This document shows, one piece after another, positions 22,535 through 35,046 of a DNA stretch of 64,000 nucleotides; positions within the stretch are counted from its first letter, which is position 1, and each line of letters opens with the position of its first letter. Made by a program: the position numbers and the translations under genes. The notes under the pieces were generated by a model, which was given only the letters and a program-made list of their open reading frames with translations, was not told where the DNA came from and searched no databases. The stretch is from contig NC_030850.1 of the NCBI RefSeq assembly GCF_000208745.1, forward strand, positions 7,438,370 to 7,502,369, in the 5' to 3' direction. The stretch is from Theobroma cacao (Eukaryota; Streptophyta; Magnoliopsida; Malvales; Malvaceae).

Positions 22535-25500
22535 ATGGAGTCATCAACGTCGTCGAATCAAACGGAGTTCGATTACTTGTTCAAGTTGCTGATGATAGGA
22601 GATTCAGGAGTTGGAAAAAGTAGTCTTCTTTTAAGTTTCACCTCTGATTCCTTTGAGGAACTCTCTCCCACTATTGGTTAGTATTCTTTTTTAACTGTAT
22701 TTCATTCAAACTGTTCTTTTTTTTAATGTCTTGTGATTTGTAATGGCATTGTCTTGATCTCTGGAACTCGAAATATGTAGGCTTGTTTGGTTGTTGCTTT
22801 TGTTATTTATTTTTTCTTTTTAGAGCAAGAAGTTGGTTAACAAACACTATTTTTGAGGAAAATATAAACTTTTTTTTTTGCAGAGCAAAATGTTTGATTT
22901 TACTGCAAGTATGTGAGAATTGATGGTTGCTTGTGTTACTTGCATTTTGTTTTTTTTTTTTTTTCGTGTAGAGTGCATAATCATAATTGGTTAAAAATAA
23001 GTGAAATAATACAATGTAATATCCATTTTTAACATAAGTTTACCATACAAAAGTAAGTTCATGCATTTTGTTCACCTAAACAACATTGCATTTTGATTTT
23101 CAAATTCTTCATGTATATATGGCTTCCTTTGGTTTCCAGATTTGCAATTTACTCTTTGGCTTTTGCTTTCGGTAGAAGCAAAAAGCAAGAAGTAAAAGAA
23201 AGAACCAAATGTTTCTTATTTTGATCATGCAAAATTATCAAAATGGTTAAGACTAGAGCTTCCGATACTGAATTTTAGTTCCTGTTGGGTCTCAAATGTT
23301 GGATGTTCTGCGCAAAATTCTGAAGCTCATTATTTGTTTTATAGTTTTATCAGCAATGTAGTGGAGATTTTCATTTTCATTTTTGTTCTTGAGATTGTTT
23401 GTATTATAAAAAAGAAAAGAAAATGTGATGAGTGAACAGTAAGTGGAATCTTCTTTTATCTGAAACCAAGTATGTGCTGGTGAGTCTTAAAACTTGTTCT
23501 ATGATCATAAACCATGCAATTACTGTAACCGACAACATGTTAAACCTAATGTTCATCAAACTGAACACAAATCATTAATCTGCTTACCCATCTTGTGTCC
23601 TGATTTACAACTCTACTTGTTTCATTATGTAGGTGTTGATTTTAAGGTAAAATATGTGAATGCTGGGGGTAAGAAGCTGAAACTTGCAATCTGGGATACA
23701 GGTAAACCTAAAGTTTGCTAATATGTTATTTCTTTTCTTTTCTTGTTATTTTATTTTAAATATTCCTATATGATCCTAGTGGATTTTTGATGATTACTGG
23801 ATTCTCTACTTTTGTGCTATATAACTTGATATTCTCATCTATTTTTTTAGACTTCACTTGTTCTTATATAGTCCTGGTAGAAAATTTTCATGTCAGATTG
23901 ACATCATCAACCTTGTTGGTTGTACTACTTTTCTTGCTTTCTTTCGCTGTTAGTTCATTAACTTATCAAATTTTTGTTGAGCTTCTCTGGAATGGTTTCC
24001 TTTTTTTAACTGTTCAAAACACAAGCCCTCAGCTAACCTGTATTTGGTGAGTGCAAAGGTGTTTTAGAATAATAGGGAAGGATTATGTCAAGTGGAGGTG
24101 CTAGTAGAGAATCACAAGGGTTTCATTATTAGCTTTCTGACAATCAACTTATCAAATCAAATATTAACCTGAGATTAGTTGCCTCTGAGAGTTTGAGTTT
24201 AGTTAGGGAAGTTGGTATGTTACATCAAGATTTATGTTATGAAGACACGAAATATGTTAAATTTTATTCTTTGAAATTCCATCACGTAGGCTTTTTCCAT
24301 TGGTGGCATTCATTTTTCTTTCACACCCTAAATTGACATGCTTTTGTAATTTTTTAAAAAAGAAGGCCAAGAAGCAAAAAGGCACTGTATACCCGGTATA
24401 TCGGGCTTGTTCATGATGGAATCTTAAGCACCTGTGGGCTGGGACAGACAATTGCATGTATGGAGCTGAGCTCTGTGTTTGCATTAAAAATGTCATTGTA
24501 AGGCCTGGAGGATTTTTGAACCAATTGCACTTTTAATGGAAACATATTTTTCTACCTTGGAACAATTGTGGTTTGTTCCTCATTTTTTTTCCCTACAGAA
24601 TCTTTGAATTGAGATGCAAGCATCTGCTAAGTGGAAATATTTGTGTTAGAAGCAAGTTATATGGTAATTGTTATATCAGTCTTTGCATCATCTAGTTTGG
24701 CTAGACCTGCTTGTTAGAATTAGATTGCCCAATTTGGCCTTTAGTGCTTGAGCTTATTGCTATAAGAATCCTTATTAATCTCGTTATCCGCTTTGTGATG
24801 TAAATCAGTTTTGCATGATCATATTTTTCAATTTTATTGCTTATGACTTGCTCCATGTAGGGGAAACTTATCTTTGTTAAATGTGTTGATTATGCAGCTG
24901 GGCAGGAAAGATTCAGAACATTGACAAGTTCTTACTACAGAGGGGCACAAGGGGTCATTTTGGGTAATTATTTTTCTTTTTTTTACATGTGTAACAATGC
25001 CCCTCTCACAAATACTGTGTCCTTTATTCTTTAGTCTCTTGGGAAAATTCCTGCTTTGATTCCTCAGTACAGAATATCTTTTTGTTAAAAAAATGTGGAA
25101 GTGAAACAAGCACTGTTTTGCCTCTAATGTATTTTTCTTTCATTTTTAGCCTTCTCTCTTACTCTCTCTCTCCCCCCCTAAAAAACACAAAAGCACATAT
25201 TTTGTTGGTGTTCCTCTGCATATAGTGGAGACAGTGAGAAGGAACTGACTTGAAACCATGAAACTGTTAAGTAGATAAAGTCGTGTTTATGTCAACTTAA
25301 AATGTACTTTTTCTCTTGTTTGGGTTTTTGTGCTAGCTATCATGTTTACATGTTGCCGTGGCCTGGTTTAAGTGATTGATTGTTTTCATCTTCTTTGTAT
25401 CTATACAAGTTCCTGCATTCTTAAGTTTTTTCCTCCTAATCAGCGTAGAATTTAGATGATTAACATCTTCACATGATTAAGATCAGATTTCAAGTCTAAG

Positions 25501-27574
25501 CTCAGTAAGTGTGCAGTAGTATATGTTGTTTTGTGGTTAGCTCAGTGATCATTTTAATGACATAGTAATCATTTTCTGCTCTTAACTTGTTCGGAGAATC
25601 ACAATATCGTTTCCTCCTATGCAACAGTTTATGATGTAACACGGAGGGACACATTTACAAATCTTTCTGAAGTCTGGACCAAGGAAATCGAACTCTACTC
25701 AACAAATCAAGACTGCATCAAGATGCTTGTTGGAAACAAAGTTGACAAGGTAACTTTGCAGAGATCTATGAATACTTATGTTTCCTCACTGCATTATGAT
25801 GTTTAGTCTGGGTTCCAAACGTGTTTTCACTTTAGTAATTTGTTTTAGGTTCTCGCTCTCTCCTTGGCCATTCTTTCCCCTCACCACACTGATCTTTGTC
25901 TCTTCTGATACATAGTTGTTGTTCTTGTCTATAACACCAATGGAACGGCAAATTAAGTAATTTTTTTAACATTTTGAGTCTTGGTGAGGAATGTGAATTG
26001 TCTGTGCTGTTATCCTTCATCAATAGACTCACATTTACACTATGGTTGGTAAGAAGGAAAGAGGAAGGAAAGAAAGGGAGCGGAAGGAAAATAGTGTTTC
26101 TTTCCTTTCCTTCCTTTGTTCGGTACAAGGCAATAGGAGTAGGGAAGGAGAATGGATGGATTTGCACCTTTTCTTTCCCTCCAAATCTAATTCTTCCAAA
26201 TTGGAAGGAATAGACTCTTTCTAATTAAGTTAATCATTTTATTTACAATTTTACCCCTAGTCTCTTTCTTTCCCTCTATTTTCCATCTTTCATGCCATAT
26301 TCAAGAAAGGAAAAACAACTTTTCTTCCTCTCCTAATTTTTTTTCCTTTCCTCAACTTCTTCCCTTCCCTCCATTTTCCTACTAAACATAGTGTTATTGT
26401 AAAAACTGAACTTCATAAAAGCACTATGTTCAATCAGATAGTTATATGATATAATTGTAAGTTTTTTCTTATATTTGGAGCAACATAGCTTTATGTCCAT
26501 ATCCAATTTGAAGTTTTTGATGTGTCCAGTGTGGGCATGTTAAAAAATGAAGAGTTGGAGTCAGTGTGATGAAGATGCCCCCTTTTTTTCTCCTCCCTCT
26601 TGCTCTGGCATACTTCCATGTTTGGAGTGTATACAAACCACATGGTTACATAACAGATCAATGTTGAGTTGGTGACACCTTATAGCTCATCTGAGGAAAC
26701 CAACCAATGATATTGTTACTGTAGTCCTATTGATGCAGGACAATAACATGCTTATTTAGAGATTTCTTTCATTAAGTTTGTATATTTTTATGTTTTCAAT
26801 TGTAATGTTTAGTATTTAGGGAACTATCACTGCATTCATGGTTATATTTGGTATTTCATATTTGTATTAACATTTATGGTGCACTTTATAAGTGCTTGTG
26901 ATATTCCAGTTTTATGTATCTTTTGATATTATGAACTCCTAAGATTTGAGCCATTGGGATTGGTTTCTCTCTTTCTGTCCCCACTATTTACTCTCTGTTT
27001 TGCCTTTCTTTCTAATTTATTCTCTCTCTTTCCCACCCTTTGTTCTGCACCCAATATCACAATTATTTTCCATCTGTTGTCTGAGATTATTTTTTATATC
27101 TGTATCATTAAATGCTTTTCAGGAAAGTGAGAGGGTTGTGACAAAGAAGGAGGGAATAAACTTTGCTAGAGAATATGGTTGCCTTTTCATTGAATGCAGC
27201 GCTAAAACGCGTATTAATGTACAACAATGCTTTGAAGAGCTTGTTTTGAAGGTATTGAAATTAACCACTATTTTGTTCTGACATTTATGTCTTGGTGCCC
27301 CGAAACAAATTGCAGCATGCATGTGGGCTGTAGAGTGCAATTGTATCAAGATAGTTTAAGCTGAAATTTTAGGGTTGTTGGACTGTTGATTGCTCTTTTA
27401 TATTCTTCAAGGAATGGAATGATGGCATGAGCCCTACATTGACAATGAGATGACATTCTTTTGCAGATTCTAGATACTCCTAGCCTTTTAGCTGAGGGCT
27501 CCAAAGGTGTCAAAAAGAACATATTTAAACAGAAGCCGCCTCAACCAGATGCATCCACAAGCAGTTGTTGCTGA
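22535..27574 (+). CDS. RABC1: Rab18-class small GTPase RABC1, 6 exons
   Basis: Exons: 22535-22676, 23633-23701, 24898-24963, 25628-25749, 27123-27251, 27467-27574. The product is 211 residues and all phases agree. It is a membrane-bound GTP switch of the RabC/Rab18 class. Rab18 proteins act in ER, lipid-droplet and endomembrane traffic. All nucleotide-binding motifs are intact: P-loop GDSGVGKS (22-29), switch I with SPTIGVDF (44-51), WDTAGQE (68-74), GNKVD (128-132) and ECSAK (157-161). The C-terminus ends SSCC, a double-cysteine geranylgeranylation signal. Blocks such as [20 protein letters not shown] and [20 protein letters not shown] are almost identical to Arabidopsis RABC1. No residue needed for GTP hydrolysis is missing. 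Intron 4 carries a Tourist-like MITE. Confidence 0.95.
26038..26393. mobile_element. Tourist-like MITE in RABC1 intron 4 (TTA target duplication)
   Basis: The element starts CACTATGGTTGGTAAG and ends, reverse-complemented, CACTATGTTTAGTAGG. This is a good terminal inverted repeat. TTA occurs directly on both sides (26035-26037 and 26394-26396), the target duplication expected for PIF/Harbinger-derived MITEs. The arms are rich in GGAAAG on the left and CTTTCC on the right, so the whole 356 bp could fold. No ORF. It lies well inside the intron, away from the splice sites. Confidence 0.75.
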
Positions 27575-28763
27575 TATTATGATTCTTTAATTTACACTCC
27601 CGAATCTCTAACCTGAGTGAGGTGGTTCTCCCAGTTCTGACTCACAATTATTTACGGTCCATGTAATCTCTTTGATATGAAACATACCGTCCATGTAATA
27701 TAGCATTGTTTGAGAATCCTGTTTACTTTCCCGGTCATCTTGGGTAGAAGTCTGCCTTATCTGGTCATTGTTAACTTCGAACTTTTGAATTCAATATGTG
27801 ATGCAATTTACAGTGATGGATTATGTTATTTTGGTTGATCACAGGCAGCCCTGCAGTTTGTACTTCAGTAGAACAGCTCTTCGATGATCGTCAATCGACC
27901 TCCTTCAGTATGTTAAATAATCCTATTTTATTATACGGTAAATTCTATATGGAATTCTTGTGTTCTGACATTTTGCTGACAATATACCTTGAGGATTTTT
28001 TTTTTTCAAATGAAACCTTGTGCTTTACAAATGTTTTCTAAGATTAACGGTGTTAAATTTTAAACTAAATTTTAATGAAAGGACAATAAAATCTTTATAT
28101 TTAAAAATCTAATTTCTTGCATTTAATCTTAAATTGTTAAATTCTTTTTCACACTCGATTTTAATCATTAATCAAAGAATCCATATAAAGAAAATTATTC
28201 TAAGAAGATGAACGCTGGATATAGCTTTTGTCAAAATTCTTAGCCGTATATGTACCTTGCCCCTTAACCATTCCAACTTAAATGATCAAATGTTGCACTT
28301 GTCTTTGCCTGCTTAACAAAGTATCCCATCGGCCTTTATTAATTTTTTTTAAACTTTCCTGTTATTCGTTTCTAGTACGTGGTCAGATATTTTATATCAT
28401 ATTTAAGTCGAAGGTTGAGATCAAATTTTTGTAAAAGGGGTTATTAAAGAGTCTTTTAAGTTGGTGAGAATGGATTCCACACACTTTCTTACCTGCGAAG
28501 TGTATATTTTACATTTTAGGGATAAAATTTAGAATCCTTCACTGAATTTAGAAATTATTTCTAATGGTACCTAAGCAAACTTATAAAATTTAAAAAATAA
28601 CTAACTAATTCTATGGTAAATAGAATAATATTTCAATCATCTTAACACACCATGAACTGACCTTGTACCTTAAAACTTAAGTCTGAAATAATGTCATGCA
28701 AGAAAGAAACTAAAGGAAATTAAGGCCTATAGTTCCTAAATTCTAGATCCTGATTCCTAACGC
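27575..28763. other. Convergent intergenic region, RABC1 to NAC
   Basis: The region holds the 3' ends of RABC1 (+) and the NAC gene (-). It is AT-rich with no gene. A short ORF at 27823-28041 resembles nothing I know. Confidence 0.5.
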
Positions 28764-30575
28764 TTATAGATCAAAAAATTGAGAGGAAAAATCGAAATTG
28801 TGCGAGACACTTGGAAGTTTGTCCATCGAACGGAATGAACGGAACGGAGGTATGGATGATGGTAATGGTTCCAGTACTGTCATCTGCTGCATCAAATTCT
28901 CATCATAATAATCAGAAATGCTGTTCGGAAACATTATAGAATTTTGCTCCAACATGGAATCATCATAGAAACTTCCCAGAGAGGTAGCAAGTCCTTTGAA
29001 AGGACCACCATGCTCTTCCAACTCGTGATCATGTCCCCATTCACTGAAAGCCATGAATCCTTGTGCAAAACCATCTGCTGTTTCACCCAAAACATACCCT
29101 GAAGCCTCTCTCTCCAACTCAACAGCCTTGTTCCCTGATTCAGGTTGAACCTCACTGTCCGACTCTTGGTTTTGGGTACTGGCAGCCTGCCGAGAACCAC
29201 AACTTTTCATAGATTTATCCATCTTTTTATAAATTTTGCATAACACCCAATCATCCAGCTGCAAGAAATTCAATAAAATAGAATATTTGTACCACAAAGG
29301 AAGGAAAAAAACTGATATGTGCTTATATATTTTGCATATCCATCTGATCTTAATTATATTTTGAATTGATTGAAGTTTTCTTTTTTAGATTTAATTTATG
29401 TCTTTAATTAGGTCACATTTACCTATCAAATAAGGTAAAATTAAAAGTATTTAAATGATAGTAGTAAATAAGAGGAATAACTAATTACTCGCATATCATC
29501 TTTGTTGAGATTGGATATTTTTGGAGGATCTTTGAGTCGGAATTCATGCATCATCCAATCAGTCTTTTGTCCCTTGGGTGGTTTCCCTCTGTAGAAAACC
29601 AAGGCCTTCCTATATCCAACTTCAACCCCTCGGAACTTAAGCACTCTGTCTGCTCCCGTGGCTTTCCAATATCCATCGCCAGCTGCTCGCCTTGGTCGAG
29701 ACCCATTCCTATATTTTTTGTCTCTCGGTGTGAAAAAGTACCATTCTCCTTCCCCATATGACTTATTTTGCTCTATAAGTTACCAAACATTCCTTTGATA
29801 AATCTAATCTTATCTCGATATATATAAACTTTTAAAAATAAAACTAATTTCAACCTCACAGATAAATATAATCAAATCTATATAATCGATATTTACGAAA
29901 AAAAACATGTTAATATAAATTATAATCATAATTAAAAGTATAATTAAGTTAAATAAACCAGCATCGATGGTGAAGTTAAATCAGATGTACACGTTCAACA
30001 TGAACTTAAATAGTTAAATAATTATCACTATATAATTATCAAGTACCAAAGAATGACCAGACCAAAGGCTAGTTACTCTCTTCATTGGAATAACGATAAA
30101 TAATTCTCACTCGCAGGAACCTGAAAACAAAGTTCAATCACAACTGAAGGAGAAGAGGGCGTAGCATGTTAAAGATCTAGACACGTAAACAACCCCTTTT
30201 AAGTAATCGCTGCCCTAAGAATTAACCTGGAAATACTGAAAAGCATTAGGAATAAGAAGAATGTAGGAGAGAGATAATACAGCATTTGAACAATAAATTT
30301 CCATCCAACTAGTTTACTCTATTCAATGATTATAAATTATGAAAAGATGAGAAACGAAGAAAGAGTGGGTATGTACCAACGAGGGTCTCAGGATTGTACT
30401 TGTACAATTGAACCTCCTTGATCCTGTTGGGTGGTAATGGCTTGTTGAACAGCTTGTTCTTCAAGTAATGAACGACGAGTTCTTCATCACGAGGCTTGAA
30501 GCGATACCCGGGCGGGAACGATTTAAAGAATTTTTCAACGTCTTCTGGAGGCTCGCTTTTGCATGGCAGAGACAT
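28764..30575 (-). CDS. NAC-domain transcription factor, 3 exons
   Basis: Exons on the minus strand in transcript order: 30575-30377, 29772-29489, 29258-28764. The product is 325 residues. NAC proteins are plant-specific nuclear DNA-binding factors. All five NAC subdomains are present: A with [19 protein letters not shown] (from residue 20), B with the [17 protein letters not shown] stretch, C with [15 protein letters not shown] and DGYWKATG, D with [19 protein letters not shown] and WMMHEFRL, and E with [12 protein letters not shown] at the start of exon 3. The exon pattern, with introns inside B and before E, is typical. Exon 2 begins after TATAG. The alternative AG two bases on would put a stop in frame. 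The C-terminal half (about residues 175-325) is acidic and Ser-rich and is probably the activation domain. I cannot place it in a named subgroup. Confidence 0.92.
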
Positions 30576-30676
30576 TGCATGCGGATTGGAAAACGAAGGA
30601 AGATCAGTTAGCCATTCCTACTCTAAATCAAAAGTTAACAGTTGAAGTAGTATTTGATAAGGTAAGTGATAGGCGC

Positions 30677-30690
30677 AAATATATATATGT
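30677..30690 (-). promoter_or_regulatory. Probable TATA box of the NAC gene
   Basis: A TATATATAT stretch lies about 100-115 bp upstream of the NAC ATG on the minus strand. That suits a TATA box with a leader of about 70-80 nt. AT repeats are common here, so this is tentative. Confidence 0.4.
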
Positions 30691-32918
30691 AAATATGTAA
30701 ATATGAGTTTAATGGGATGTATATTACATTTAAAGTGAAAGAGACGTGGATAACTATGACTACTTATGTGGGCAAATCCTATCTCTATTATTTCTCACGA
30801 TGGAAAGAAACCTAGGGTTGAGTGTAACGCATATCTAGGGTAATGTTTTTTTATCATTTTACAAGAAAATTGGAAAATAGTCCATCTCTATTGTGACGGG
30901 CAAAATTTAACTCAATTATCTCAAGAAATGAATAAGCTTGAAATGGTTAATTTCTGAATTTTATAAAATTTAAAATTCAGGTTGGTTATGATACCTATTA
31001 TGTAGTGTTAAGATAATTTATTTATTTTTAAGTCATATAAGATTAAACTTATATACATCCTTTCTAACTTTTGTTTTATCTTTTTTTTTTTTTAAAAAAG
31101 ATAAAGATTAATAAGATCCATATAGGTTGAATTGCTTTGCTTGATTCATTTAGAATCTCATATTTTTATACCGTATTCTACAAGATTGCGCTAGGGTAAA
31201 AAATTAGACTTTCTAGGAGATCAATTGTTAAGGTAAAATATTGCCTTTTAGGAGATCAATTGTTGTATTGATTATGAAATATTTGTAAAGGCATAATCAA
31301 TAATTGAGGAAGTCCATGCATTTCTTTAAGCGTTTGGGTTCTATGCAAAATTAATTATTTGGTCTGAACAAAATCAATTTCATTCTATGCAAAATTTGTA
31401 CAAAGCATCTACTTGTTTAGTTCTAATAATTTGTTTGGCCTGGGATTAACTTCTACTGTTTTTGTACAGCATTACATGGACTATTAAGTATCATATATTG
31501 TTACTTCTTGTCACGAAAAAATTTGCCACAGTTAAGCAATTTCGCTAATTCATTGCCAGCATTGTAGTTATATACATTAATTATAAAAGAAGATGTTTTA
31601 CCACTATAAAAGAGACCACATTCATGCAAAAGAAGTACAATAGTTATATACATAATAAATACAAGTTGAATGACTGTAGGAGAGCTGGATTTGAATATTC
31701 TCGATCAAGTTGCTTAGAGATCGGGCTCGATCACAGCCAGGATGACATCCACAGACCGGAATTGGCATTCAAAGCTGACAAATACACCTGAATGCCAATG
31801 CCTGATATGTATTAAGTTACAATAATCCTCTTGTTCTCCCATAAAGGTCGTCTCTAGCATTATGCCAGAAGAAATAATCACTATTGTCAAGCAACCATGA
31901 AATCTGGAATTGAAGCTTTAGAAAGTAACAAGACATGTCCATTCTACCTCTTCTTCATGATGCGCACACCATTGGTGCACAACATTGATTGCAAGTGAGC
32001 TAGACATTAGGTTATAGTCAATAGCAGCGCTCTGATCATCATGAGACTTTTAGCTCAGTGACTAAACAAGCTACTATTCTAGATTTTTTAACACTGGCAG
32101 CAGTTAAATGTTTGTTTTCAGGTTTTCTTAGCATTAGCAGTAATTAAAGATTAGTTTTTGAGTCAATTTGATGTTGATAATGTTTATTTGAATGGTGATA
32201 GAAACCACTTACATGGATTTTCTCGAAAGGGCGTATGTTTCCAATTGGAAGAATATTCAGTGGAGGCGAGTTGACGGAGTTTTGACCGAATTGACGGGTG
32301 GGTCGAATATTGAGTGGTGGCGAAATGACAGGTGGGTCGGGTTTTATATTCCAAGTCAAAGCTGTCTGGTCTCACTTGACACAGGAAGTTCCAGAGTGGT
32401 TATTTGCACCCAACTTAAATCTTCTAGAAATCGTGTTGGATCAATTTCTACCAGAATTCAAACTCGTCGCAGTTGTTGTCATCGGGGATTTATTTATCGT
32501 GTGGATAAAAATTATTCCTTTTAGATTTTATATCTTTGATTTATTTATCAGATACTTTTTGAATCTCTTTAAAAACATATAATAATTTTAGAAAGATTTG
32601 GTTTTCTATTGTATTTTGAATATGGGAACTTGCATTACTGAAAATATTATTTTATATAAAGATTTGATCTCTTATTTGAATTTGATAAATTGAAAAATGT
32701 TAGGATTTTTTTCGATAACCTTTAACCTTATAATAAATATGTATATGATTATAGAACACTTCGGAATTTGCGTACAATTTGAGCTGGATGTCATCATATC
32801 AAGCAATATTGGCCTAAATTTTGTTTGTGGCTCTAAACGGATGTTTAAAAAAAAAAAAACAACAAAAACCCAAACTGCCAGAACTTTGGTATGGTAAGGA
32901 AACAGAACAGAGGAGGCA
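30691..32918. other. Divergent intergenic region, NAC to lumen protein gene
   Basis: This is 2.2 kb of non-coding DNA. The part at 31670-32100 has near-normal base composition and no transposon signature, but no coding frame. A small imperfect tandem repeat lies at 32251-32344. The last 200 bp should hold the lumen-protein promoter. Confidence 0.5.
32251..32344. repeat. Imperfect tandem repeat, about 54-bp unit
   Basis: GAATATTCAGTGGAGGCGAG at 32251 recurs as GAATATTGAGTGGTGGCGAA at 32305, followed in both by a TGACGG/TGACAGG block and GGTGGGTCG-type sequence. The spacing is 54 bp, about 1.7 units. It is not part of a recognisable protein. Confidence 0.55.
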
Positions 32919-35046
32919 ATGAGTGCATTCAAAGCACCAATTTTCCATCTCCTCTCCTCATCAAATCCCAACACTGAAACCCTCAAAAACCCTTTGTTAA
33001 ACCCTGAAACCACCACCAGGCGCTTCCTTCTCTTCTCACTCCCTCTTTCCACTGTTTCCACTCTTTTCATCCTTCCAAGCAGTACTCCTGGCACTAGAGG
33101 TTGCAGTAGTAAGCTTGAGCCCAGCTACATGAGTGCTTTAGCTGCGAGTTTTAACCCGGTGAGCCAGGCTGAGAGAGACGCCAGCGCCGTCATTACCCGG
33201 AGAGTATCTGAAGGTGTAGAGTTGTTGGAGAGAGGGAAGGAGTTGCAGGCTCAGGGTGACTTCCCCAAAGCTCTTCAAATCTTTACCACGGTACCCTTTA
33301 AAATGAATTGCTGTATAAAAAATATTTGGCTTCGTTTTGTTGGGCTTGCACTCATACTTTATATAATATCTGGATTGTGATAGTTTACATGCTTCAATTT
33401 TCTATAATCACAAAATTCTTCCTAATTTGCGTAATGTAGAAATGAAAGCCATTATGTAGTCATGTTGTTAGAACTTAAACATAATTGGACAGTTTACTAG
33501 CTTAAGCTGCATTTGGTATAATTGGCCACCCAACTATCCTTTTGATTAAGGCTTGTTAAATTGCAATATCATAGTGACAGATTTTGACTCTACATGGTTT
33601 TTGTACAGTTGCAACCATTATTCTTCTTTCTTTCTAATGGTTTTCTCGGAAGTTTTTTTTGTCTCAATTCAAAGAATTGGAAATGATGTCCTTTCCAATT
33701 ACAATCATGACCCTTGATTTATTTTGTGTGTTTGAGATTAAATTTATGTACGATATGCTCTCATCTATTTCATCATGTTTATGTATTTACAATTCAGATC
33801 ATTCAACTTTAGTGATAAAACATGAATATTGGTATTAAGCTTCTGCATTTGCCAAAATACTCCTCAGCATCTTCTATGCTTCAATTTAGTTCCAGAAGCT
33901 GTATGCCATGACCATCCCACAATATTTGCATGGAACTAAGAATTTGCATATGGTTAAGAGAAAGTGATATGGAGAACGTAAATGTTCAACAGAGGAGAGA
34001 GTGTTTTCAAACAGTTTGCTTTGCAGGATTTACTGTGATTCCAATAGAATTTACTCATTTTAATCATTTGCCTCCTGTTATGGGTGCTTCAAGCATCATT
34101 TCCCCCTCTTGTTTTTCTTTCAACCTTTCTAAACAAAAGGGAAAAGAAAAAGAATAATTGATATTGAAACAACAAACTAAGAGATTTTCCTACTATTCCC
34201 ACCTCTTAGCCTGATAAATGTTTATGGAGGCAATTTATTGACTGGGATATTTATATTCTATAATGGAAACTAATTCATTCCACCAATCAAAAAGATGCCT
34301 GAGCATGGTGCTTCCCATTAAAGGTAATCCTGATGTGATTACTTTCATCTAAATGTCATAACAAAGAAAGTAGATATTTTAATTCTGTTGTCATAAGGCC
34401 TCTCTTTCCTTGCATACTTCATTTCATTGCACATAGTATTTAATCCTTTTGATTCCACTATACAGAAATCTGCTGCTGAGGATATGAAGAAACCAATCAT
34501 GCTACATACATATCTGAATACTTATTATTTTTTGCACTGATGATGTGTATGCAGTTAGACAACATGCTTGTGCTTGTGAAGTTGTGATGCAGACTATGTG
34601 AATAAATTTTCACCACTCCCTTCACTTCTGAATCTGCTTTCAGGTGGTTGAAAATTATAAAGATTTTGCATTCTCAGACTATGCAAGAGTTGGTAGGGCA
34701 TTGGCCTTATATGAGGTTGGGGACAGAGAGGAAGCCATTGCAGAGATGGAGGATGTTTCAATATCTTTAAAGGGATATCCAGGTACTTTCAAAGAGTTTA
34801 AGTTCACAGGCTATTGACAATTAGGAACTTTTCTCATTTAATATGTTTGTTTTTTCTACAGAAGTACATGCAGCTCTTGCAGCAGCCTTATACGTGGACA
34901 AACATGCACCACTGCTAGCGGAAAATCAGTTTGCGATTGCAACTCTGCTTGATCCTCACTTTACAGATATCTCATACGTTGTAGAAACAAAGCATTGGCC
35001 TCCAAGTTTGGTTAGTTCTTTGCAACACTTCATCACACTTTCGTAG
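32919..35046 (+). CDS. Chloroplast thylakoid-lumen TPR-like protein, 3 exons
   Basis: Exons: 32919-33290, 34644-34782, 34862-35046. The product is 231 residues. It matches the plant 'chloroplast lumen common family' (At5g02590/At2g37400/At3g53560 type), small soluble proteins with TPR-like helices and no assigned reaction. The N-terminus is a two-part signal: a Ser/Asn/Pro-rich stretch, then a twin Arg at 34-35 and a hydrophobic run (FLLFSLPLSTVSTLFILP). That fits import into the chloroplast followed by Tat-type export to the lumen. The mature part holds helix pairs such as ELLERGKELQAQGDFPKALQ and YARVGRALALYEVGDREEAI, which look like TPR units. The C-terminal VVETKHWPPSLVSSLQHF is a family signature. 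Lumen location is inferred from the signal. Confidence 0.85.

Noticed and set aside
25832..26224. Overlapping ORFs on both strands inside RABC1 intron 4
   Set aside because: They arise from the purine/pyrimidine-rich arms of the MITE.
31734..31755. CAGCCAGGATGACATCC resembles mature miR169 (CAGCCAAGGATGACTTGCC)
   Set aside because: It has a deletion and mismatches, and no complementary star arm is visible nearby.
32192..32524. 110-codon plus-strand ORF
   Set aside because: Contains the 54-bp tandem repeat, overlaps other frames, no homology recognised, no start context or exon partner.
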